Source: Paracentrotus lividus (Eukaryota > Echinodermata > Echinoidea > Camarodonta > Echinidae). From it: a DNA stretch of 64,000 nt. The first letter of the stretch is position 1, and each line of letters begins with the position of its first letter. The position numbers were made by a program, and so were the translations under genes. This document shows, piece after piece, positions 56,379 to 64,000 of the stretch. The notes under the pieces are model-generated. The model did no database searches and was not told the DNA's origin. It was given only the letters and a program-made list of their open reading frames with translations. The stretch is taken from contig CALNVZ010003426.1 in the NCBI GenBank assembly GCA_940671915.1, positions 49,108,039 to 49,172,038 of the forward strand, read 5' to 3'.

Positions 56379-58300
56379 CACGGAAATTCAAGGGAAGCAA
56401 ACGATTGACGAAGGTAGCCGTACGTGGGCGTGGTCTTAACTGAGCGTGACGTCATTATGTGCTCTGACTGCCAGAATGCAGAGAAGTTATCGTTAGAGGA
56501 GCTGAACTAGAAGTACGTTTTGAGCTGAAAGTGAATACGCGTATGTTTCCACATTGTATTAAAATCATTATTGGAGCTGACAGTGGCGGATCCAGGATTA
56601 TAACAGGGGGCCCACAATATTGGAATTATGAGATTTTGGCACACCCCAAAAATTTCCCGCTTACACCGGCCCGAAAACAAAAAGGTACACTCCAATTTTT
56701 CCACGTCACGCTGGCGGAGCGATAAGCGCGGGCGGGGGGGGGGGGGGGGGGGGGGGGGGAGGGGGTGGGGTACGGTATTCATTTTTTTTTGCCTTCGTCC
56801 AACAAAGAGGTTATCTGTTATTCTGCTATTAGGGTACGTTGGGGGTCAACGTCCGCTCATCGATTTTATTTCATTTTTTTTTTCCTTCTCTTTTTTTTCT
56901 TTCTTTTTTTTTTTTTTTTTTTCCTAGGGGGCCCCCCCCCCCCTGTATCTGCGCCTGGAACTAGAGTACGTTTGAGCTAAAGTAAGAATAACGGTTATGT
57001 TTCCAGAATGTATTAAATCAGTATTGAAGCTGAACTAGAGTACGTGTGAGCTTAAAATAGAATACGGTTAAATGTTCATAATGTATTAAATCATATTGGA
57101 GCTGAACTAGAGTACGTTTGAGCTAAAGTAGAATACGTTATGTTTCGGGTCCCTTATGTTTCCAGAATGCTATTAAATCATAAGGAGTTTAAGTAGAGTA
57201 CGTTTGAGCGAAAGAAGAATACGGTTATGTTTCCAGAATGTTATTAATCATATAAGAGCTTAAAAGTAGAGTACGTTTGAGCTAAAGTAGAATATATTTC
57301 TGCTTCTCCCGTTTGATCAATCAGTAATTCGTGGAATAAGGTAGGCATTATTTTTAAATGATCGCATTTACTATTTAAAATAAATGAATTAATTAATTAA
57401 AGAAATTTAAATAAATCAAAAGGGGAATTGAATAGCATATTATTAAACTATATTAATTGCTTGCCTATTTCAAAGATGGAGGGGGGGGACTCTCCAAGGG
57501 TATTAGGGGTAAGCCATGGTATAGTACTGAAAGACAAGTTAGTGGATTTCATAAAGGTTCCAAATTTTGATCGAACCCCCTCCCCCCCCCCCCACAAAAA
57601 AAAATGCGACGGCAACAACGACACCCCCCCCCCCGAAAGAAAAGACAGGGCATGCAAGGAAAAGGGGAATAGTGCGAAACCCATTTGCGCCCGCAACGCG
57701 GGGAGGGGCTTGGGGGCTCAAGCACCCGGGTCAGATTATGGGGCGCCAAAACTTTCAGGTAAAAGGAACAAAAAGTAGCTGAGGAAGAGACAATTTCAGG
57801 TATGACACCCCTCCCCTTTTTTCTGTCAACCCCCGGAGCGCAAAATTTTTTTTGTTTTGTTTTGCGCCCCACTTACTTTAGCTCAAACGTACTCTAGTTC
57901 AGCTCCAATATGATTTAATCATCTGGAATACGTAACCGTATCTACTTTAGCTCAAAACGTACTCTAATTTAGCTCCCAATATGATTAATAATTCTGGAAA
58001 ACATAACCGTATCTACTTTTGCTCAAACGTACTCTAGTTTCAGCTCCAATATGATTTAATACTTCTGAACATAACCGTATTCTACTTTTAGCTCAAACAT
58101 ACTCTAGTCAGCTCCAATTATGATTAATACATCTGAAAGCATAACCGTATTCTACTTTTAGCTCAAACGTCTCTAGTTCAGCTCCTCTAACAATATTCTC
58201 TTCATTTCTGGCAGTCAGACCGCAGATATGACGTCACGCTCAAATAACCACGCCCACCGTACCTATCTTAGTCCATCGTTTGCTTCCCGAAATTCAAAAC
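56379..58300. mobile_element. Fold-back element of inverted ~71-bp tandem repeats
   Basis: Outer arms of about 135 bp (56379-56515 and 58165-58300) are inverted repeats, including GCAAACGAT and GTGGGCGTGG / CCACGCCCAC. Inside each arm are four to five tandem units of the form GAACTAGAGTACGTTTGAGC plus AAAGTAGAATACGGTTATG and TTCCAGAATG. They run forward at 56503-57296 and reverse at 57879-58190. The ~580 bp centre (57297-57878) is unrelated and homopolymer-rich. The arrangement fits fold-back transposons with repeat-rich arms; no transposase. Confidence 0.7.
56580..56957. mobile_element. Nested element in the left fold-back arm
   Basis: ACAGTGGCGGATCCAGGAT at the left and CTGTATCTGCGCCTGG at the right interrupt one ~71 bp unit (AGCTGA|...|GGAACTAG). 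The body has long G, T and C homopolymers. GTGGCGGATCCAGG-type ends are common in dispersed MITE-like repeats. Confidence 0.5.
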
Positions 58301-60055
58301 AAGCACACACATGCGCATGCGTGTAGTCTGTATTCAGACCAGTACCATGCAAAACCATATACCATGCACCATACCATGCAGTGCAGGTCATGTTTGAGCT
58401 GTTGTAGCGTAAGGCGCGGAATCCACGGTCGGGGCAGCAGGCCCCCCCCCCCTCTATTCGCCAAAAAGATTATTTTAATATATTATTTTTATTATTTTTA
58501 TCATTATTGCTATTACTATATATCTTCTTTGTTTTTTCCCCCCCCTTTTTTTCGGGTGGGGGGAGCAGAAGAGTGCTCAAATGACATTTATTTGCCCCTA
58601 TATTGAATGGAAGTTCCAAAGCATATGTCATCCTACAGCCCCTTGTTTATGATTGGCCTTTCACCCCCCCCCCTCCTCCCCCCTCTCCCCTCTCCCCCCA
58701 AATTAATGATAATAAATGCGAAAACAGAATATATATCAAATAATGCGCAGAAAGAGGGTGAGTAATTTTTTTTTTCTGGGTGGGGGGGGGCTAGGGGGAT
58801 CTGGTATAATTAAAATACTACTTAATTTTATGAATGATGCGGTTTAATATTATCCGGGCCCTTTAGCCTTGGAGAATATCATTTAATTGAGTCCAAAAAT
58901 TAATAGATCCCAAATATGTAAACTGTTGCCCATAGAAGTTTGGATATTTTTTATCGTGATTCAGCACATCTTTCCTTACTCGGCTTAATTTTTGAAATTG
59001 TTTGTCCCGCACTGTTCACTTTTTCAGATGGAGATCCTCTGGCTTGGATTTGGACTCGTTCCCTTTTCCACCAATTCCCGGTTTATTAAAACAAAATTTG
59101 TCAAACCCCACAATGTCCCTTATTTGCTTTTTTCATTTTGGGGGCTCCTTTTTGTTATACGCGGTTGACCAATGCCCCTCAGTGTTTCAGGGTTGTGTCT
59201 AGAGGTTAAATTGTGGTTTATGGTCACTTTAGCGCCTGTTAATCTTGGTTCTAGCGGGATACTGTGTGCATATAAATTTTTCGTTGTCTTAAGTCCAAAT
59301 CGGATGTGATTTTTTACACTTCTTACAAGGTTAAAATTCTATCTCTTGCCCAAAAATGTATTGCAGAATTCAGCCAAACATTAATCATTGATAAAATAAT
59401 AGACTATAGTCCCATTTTACATACCTTCCAATAAGGCTGAAACAGAATTTGGTGGCAATTGAAATCTAATTAGTATGTCATGGTTGTTGTTGTTGTTTTT
59501 TTACTTTCCTTTGTTTTGACCATAATGTAGATAGAATCATATTTTCAATTTTCATCATCTCGACTTTTTGTACTTCAACCCCTCCCCTACACATAGACAA
59601 ATGCCTTGTGACCCTGCACTTTGGATTTTAATGTAAAGAACAATAACAATTACCCTGTAGTTCAGATCGTTTCGCAGAGAATATTGTATGGAGGGGCACT
59701 TTGGTCAGGCCGATTAACGAATTAAGGGGCCCCAAATGAGAGAAGAAGGTAAAAAAATGGCCTGTGGGGTAGACAAACTTCTTTTATTTTTCATTCCCCG
59801 GGAACGGTTGGGGGAACTTCCAAAGTATAGCCAAAGCCCAAAAATGAAAGTAGGGACAAAACACTTCAAGAAATTAAAGCCGGAGCAAAAATGATGTTGC
59901 TGCAGGACACAAAAAATATCCAGCCCTTTATAAGCAACAGGTATATTTTTTACAGGGAGGGGCGCTCATATGCAATTAGGCTACCCCTTCGCCTGTTTGC
60001 GTTGATGAGCAACGAAAGCAAAAGTGTTATATTACTGGATTAATGATCCAGATTT
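58301..60055. other. Unassigned sequence
   Basis: ACCATGCA words (58345-58385), C/G homopolymers (58441-58700) and otherwise ordinary A/T-rich DNA. No gene is supported. Confidence 0.4.
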
Positions 60056-60059
60056 CAAT

Positions 60060-60720
60060 GGTTTTCAATGGTACCACTGACACAAACCATTTGGCTAGCT
60101 GCGATGCCGTAACAGTTTTCGGTCAAAGGGTTTTCAATGAGAATAACTGTATATTTCCAACATATTCCAGTTTGGGCAAGGGAATTTAACTGGTACACTG
60201 ACTCAAGTTTAAACCATTGCTAGCTGTGTGCCGTACACCAGTGGTGATCAAAGGGTTTCAACTGGGAATAACTTGTATATTTTCCAAATATTCCAGTTTT
60301 GGGCATTGGGTTTTATCTGGTACCACGACTCCAGTATTAAACCCATTGGCTAACGGTATTACGTTACCAGTTTGTTCAAAAGGTTTCAACTGGAAAACGG
60401 TATATTTCCAACAACTTTCCACTTTGGGCAATAGGATTTAAGTGGCTCACTGACTCAGTTATAAAATCCATTGGCTGCTGTATGCTTTCCCGTTTGGTCA
60501 AAGGGTTTCAACTGGGAATAACTGGTATACTTCCAAACATATTCCATTTGGGATGGGCTTTAACTGGTACCTACTGACTCCAGTATTAAACCCATTGGCT
60601 AGCTGGTATGGGCGTTCAGTTGTTCAAAGGTCTCACTGGGAATAACTGGTATATTTCCAACAGATTCCAGTTTGGACTTGGTTTTAACTCGGTACCACTG
60701 ACTGCAAGTATGTAATGGGA
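60060..60720 (+). repeat. ~120 bp minisatellite
   Basis: Five or so degenerate copies of a unit containing GGTACCACTGACTCCAGTAT, AAACCCATTGGCTAGCTGG, GGTCAAAGGGTTTCAACTGG and TATATTTCCAACATATTCCA. Many single-base differences between units. Confidence 0.85.
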
Positions 60721-60739
60721 GATAACTGGTATAATACTG

Positions 60740-62425
60740 CCAGGTGACTTTACTTGTTTTAATGGCTATAATATGGTCCAGATTCATTATGTGGGTATGA
60801 ATGGAAATAAACTACCAGTTGACTTTTTCTTGTTTTAACTGGATATCAAATGGTCCAAGTTTAGTATGTGGGTAATTGAATGGGAAAATAACTGTATAAA
60901 TACCAGTTGACTTTACTTGTTTTAACTGTATCAAATGGTCCAGTTCATTATGTGGGTATGAATGGGAAATATACTGGTTAAAACTACGCAGTTGACTTTA
61001 CTTGTTTTAACTGTATCAAATGTCAGTTCATTATCATATTTATGTGGGTATGAATGCGAAATAACTGGTATAAACTACCAGTTTGACTTTACTTGTTTTA
61101 ACTGGTATCAATGGTCCAGTTCATTTATCATGATTATGTGCGGTATGAATGGGAATAACTGTATAAAACCAACCAGTTGACTTTTACTTGTTTTAACTGG
61201 TATCAAATGTCAAGTTAAGATGTGGGTATGAATGGGAAATAACTGGTTATATACACCATTGACTTTACTTTTTTAACTGGTATCAAATGCGTCAAGTTAA
61301 GTATGTGGGTATGAATGGGAAATAACTGGTAATATACCACCACAGTTTCTTACTTGTTTTTAACTGGTATCAAATGGTCCAGTTCATTATGTGGGTATGA
61401 GGGAAATAACTTGGTATAAACTACCAGTTGCTTTACTGTTTTAACTTGTATCAAAAAGGTCCAGTCATTATGTGGTATGAATGGAAATAACTGGTATAAA
61501 ACTACCGCGAACTTTACTTGTTTAAACTGGTATCAAATGGTCCAGTTACGTATGTGGGTTATGAATGGGAAATAACTGGTATAAACTTACCAGTTGACTT
61601 TACTTTGTTTAACTCGGTATCAAATGGTCCAGTTAAGTTTGTGGGTATGAATGGGAAATAACTGGTATAGTACCACCATTGACTTACTTGTTTTAACTGG
61701 TATCAAATGGTCCAGTTCAGTATGTGGGTATGAATGGGAAATAATGGTATATACCACCAGTTGACTTTACTTGTTTAACTGTGTATCAAATGGTCCAAGT
61801 TCAGTAACGTGGGTATGAATGGAAATAATGGTATAAACTACCAGTTGACTTTACTTGTTTGTTAACTGGTATCAAAATGTCCAGTTAAGTATGTGGTATG
61901 AAATGCGAAATAACTGGTATAAACTACCCAGTTGACTTTACTTGTTTTTAACTGGTACAAATTGGTCCAGTTCATGTATGTGGGTATGAAATGGGAAAAT
62001 AACTGTATAAACACCAGTTGACTTTACTTTTTTAACTGGTATCAAATGGTCAGTTTCATTATGGTGGGTATGAATGGGAAATAACTGCGTATAAACTACA
62101 GTTGATTTACTTGTTTTAACTGTATCAAAGGTCAGTCATTATGTGGGTATGAATGGAAATTAAACTGTATAAACTACAGTGACTTTACTTGTTTTAACTG
62201 GTAATCAAATGCGTCCAGTTCATTATGTGGGTATGAATGGGGAAATAACTGTATAAACTACCAGTTGACTTTACTTGTTTTAACTGGTATAATGGTCCAG
62301 TTCAGTTACGTGGGTTATGGAATGGAAATAACTGGTATAAACTACCAGTTGACTTACTTAATTGGTTTACTGGTATAAATGGTTCCAGTTAAGCTATGTG
62401 GGTATGAATGGGAAATAACTGGTAC
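60740..62425 (+). repeat. 84 bp minisatellite, about 20 copies
   Basis: Unit: GGTATGAATGGGAAATAACT, GGTATAAACTACCAGTTGAC, TTTACTTGTTTTAACTGGTA, TCAAATGGTCCAGTTCATTA, TGTG. Copies follow one another at 80-90 bp spacing. ACTGGTATAAACTACCAGT within each unit is a small palindrome. Differences are mainly one-base indels. Confidence 0.9.
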
Positions 62426-62439
62426 CCAGGTCGAAATTC

Positions 62440-62760
62440 CCATAGGCTCCATAGAAACCAACAGAAAATTTCTATTGGTTTCTAATGGTGTCTGATGGAT
62501 TCTAATGGTTTCTAAATGGACCATCAGAATGTCAATTGTATTCCAATAGAGACCTATACAATGGGAATATCAGAATCCTAATGGACCCACAGAGGACCAA
62601 TAGGCTCCAATACAAATTGGTTTTTCTGGCCCTTGTATTGGACCATAAACCAATAGAGTCTAATTGGTCTCTATTTGTCTCTATTGGTTCCAGGCTGTTG
62701 GACCATAACAACACAGACGCATCAGATCTATTTGATTACGTCTCTAGCCTATAGTTTCAG
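62440..62760. repeat. GGTTTCTA-type short tandem repeats, left part
   Basis: Words such as TATTGGTTTCTAATGG and their complements (CCAATAGAG) recur every 10-20 bases. Continues at 63140-63275 beyond the hAT-like MITE. Confidence 0.7.
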
Positions 62761-62910
62761 CCTGTCCCAATATACAATATCATATTGGGGTTTTCATTTT
62801 TCTTGGTCCTCAGTGGTGTTATGGTTTCTATAGTTTCTTATCAGCTTTTGTTGGTTTCCATAATTTATTAATTAGTTTTATTGATTCTATTAGCTTGCTT
62901 CTGTTGGCTT

Positions 62911-63131
62911 GGGGTCTTCCACAAGGCTGAGTGCCCCTCGAGGCCGAGGGCCCGCGAGGCCCAAGGGTCGCGAGCCCGAGGCGTTCCACGAGGCCGAGCA
63001 GTATATTGCAAATACAAATGCAAAATCCAGAAAAAATCGGTCTCATGGAAAATACTCGCCTCTTGGGCACTCAGCCTCGTGGGACTCTGCCCCTGGCGCC
63101 TCGTGGGCCCTCGGCCTCGTGGACCCTCCCC
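62911..63131. mobile_element. hAT-like MITE, copy 2
   Basis: 221 bp bounded by GGGGTCTTCCACAAGG and CTCGTGGACCCTCCCC. The eight bases GTTGGCTT lie immediately before (62903-62910) and after (63132-63139), an exact 8 bp target duplication as made by hAT transposases. The interior is rich in CTCGTGGGCCCTCGGC words around a CAGTATATTGCAAATAC core, as in copy 1. Confidence 0.8.
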
Positions 63132-63139
63132 GTTGGCTT

Positions 63140-63280
63140 GTATCAGTTTGTGTTCGCTTATATCGGTGTTGTTGGTTTCTACTGGTTTCTGTAATTTTCT
63201 GTTCAGATGTTATTTCTGACTGGTTTCTATTGGTTTCTGTTGGTTTCTATGGTTTCTAATGGTTTCTGTTGGTCATGAAT
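63140..63280 (+). repeat. GGTTTCTA-type short tandem repeats, right part
   Basis: TATTGGTTTCTGTTGGTTTC-like decamer array, ending in GGTCATGAATATTCATAAG. Confidence 0.8.
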
Positions 63281-63765
63281 ATTCATAAGCAGTATTCTGA
63301 GATTTGGAAAAAAGTGGAAATAAATAGAAATATGCAATTTTTAGCCATGTAGCTGGCATTTGGCTTATTAATATAATAAAAAATATTTTAGTTTATTAGT
63401 GTTTTATGTTTAACACAATTTCAAATTGATTCATAATGACAATTCTTCATATTTCATTAACAAAATGTGTAATTTGATATTAAGTAACTGTCTTCTTTCC
63501 AACATTTTGCCTGTAGTACTTTATATGCAGTGTCGACAATTTGCCAGTAGAATGGGCCCTTAATATAAAATGGGTGGTATGAGAGAAGGCTTCTGATTGG
63601 TCAATTGCCCTATTTTGCAATGCCGTAATTCGGTTATAATGCACCGCGTGCACTATACCGGCAATTTCTGCACTGCCTTGTTGCGCAAGTAAAAAAAAAT
63701 GCGTGCGCCACAACAATAGATACGCGGAGCAAACAATATACGTCACAATAGCTTAAATTAGCACC
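63281..63765. other. Unassigned sequence
   Basis: Includes GATTGGTCAATTG (CCAAT-box-like on the minus strand) at 63595 and TACGTCACAATAGC (CRE-like) near 63738. Together these could form a small minus-strand promoter, but no gene is seen with it. Confidence 0.3.
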
Positions 63766-64000
63766 AAAAGTTTGGCAAACATATTGGCAAAGATAAAACC
63801 AGATTAGGCAAGGTCAAATATCTAGGGGTCTTATTTACTATAATAAAACGCATGCATCTTTAATGCAACATTACTGACTATGTGAACTCCAAATACTAAT
63901 AGAGCTACTAAATAGAACTAAATACTTCAAGAGCTGAAGAGAGGATTCATCATAGACTAGTTCACGCGTTACATTTAACTTTCAAGTTTAAAAACTCTCC
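63766..64000 (+). pseudogene. Possible LINE reverse transcriptase fragment at window edge
   Basis: KDKTRLGKVKYLGVLF is a thumb-region KYLGV-like segment of LINE reverse transcriptases. After frameshifts it continues to TSRAEERIHHRL-like sequence. Short and cut by the window end. Confidence 0.35.

Noticed and set aside
57428..57872. Overlapping open frames in the centre of the fold-back element
   Set aside because: Composed of translated C/G homopolymers and without domain features.
60740..62425. CRISPR array or repeat-protein gene
   Set aside because: No spacers, and the 84-bp units contain stops and shifting frames.
1..64000. tRNA or rRNA genes
   Set aside because: No cloverleaf A/B-box pair or rRNA-like segment was recognised on either strand by eye; a tRNAscan run would be decisive.

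Overview
The window looks like animal nuclear DNA from an invertebrate, most likely a marine deuterostome such as a sea urchin or other echinoderm. The reasons are: A/T-rich sequence with candidate introns, no bacterial-style operons, abundant TA-flanked MITEs, a DIRS-type tyrosine-recombinase retrotransposon, CR1/L2-like LINE tails with pentamer repeats, and many copies of a GCGCTTCGCGC-type motif. The species assignment is inference. Only one intact protein-coding gene is convincing: a single-exon Ig-like, probably GPI-anchored surface protein at 39316-40275.

Layout. 1-4000: two TIR elements, a Tc1/mariner-like MITE and three copies of a GAGACGTCTC-rich palindromic element. 4000-8187: a strong hairpin, the first copy of a ~1 kb TA-flanked element (C family) and a ~27 bp GGCGCC minisatellite. 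8188-24930: one DIRS-type element split by at least five later insertions. Its left and right inverted terminal repeats, internal complementary region, gag, RT/RNase H and tyrosine recombinase remnants can all be located. The minisatellite family flanks it on both sides, so the insertion site itself can be read. Inside it lie a ~3.4 kb foreign block with exon-like segments and a near-perfect 72 bp inverted repeat, a 4 kb element inserted next to the recombinase tyrosine codon, a GCGC-motif element, a 1.7 kb TIR element and a 1.4 kb TIR element that itself carries a MITE.

25157-26820: a Tc1 transposon with dead transposase and an inverted copy of its own 3' half. 27537-39300: more C-family copies, a LINE 3' end, and an apparent assembly fault in which error-rich sequence up to the 25-N gap at 35445 repeats the sequence after the gap. 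39316-40275: the Ig-like gene. 41000-46900: a LINE on the minus strand carrying the second 1.7 kb TIR element, repeated flanks, large ATA/ATG microsatellites and a second LINE fragment. 47700-56370: two kinds of MITE fragment, LINE remnants and much unassigned sequence. 56379-58300: a fold-back element built of ~71 bp tandem repeats. 60060-63280: two minisatellites (about 120 bp and 84 bp) and GGTTTCT-rich repeats hosting a hAT-like MITE with an exact 8 bp target duplication.

As a whole the window is a repeat graveyard in which insertions can be ordered in time (minisatellite family, then DIRS, then TA-flanked elements, then MITE). Part of its apparent duplication is probably an assembly artefact around two 25-N gaps.
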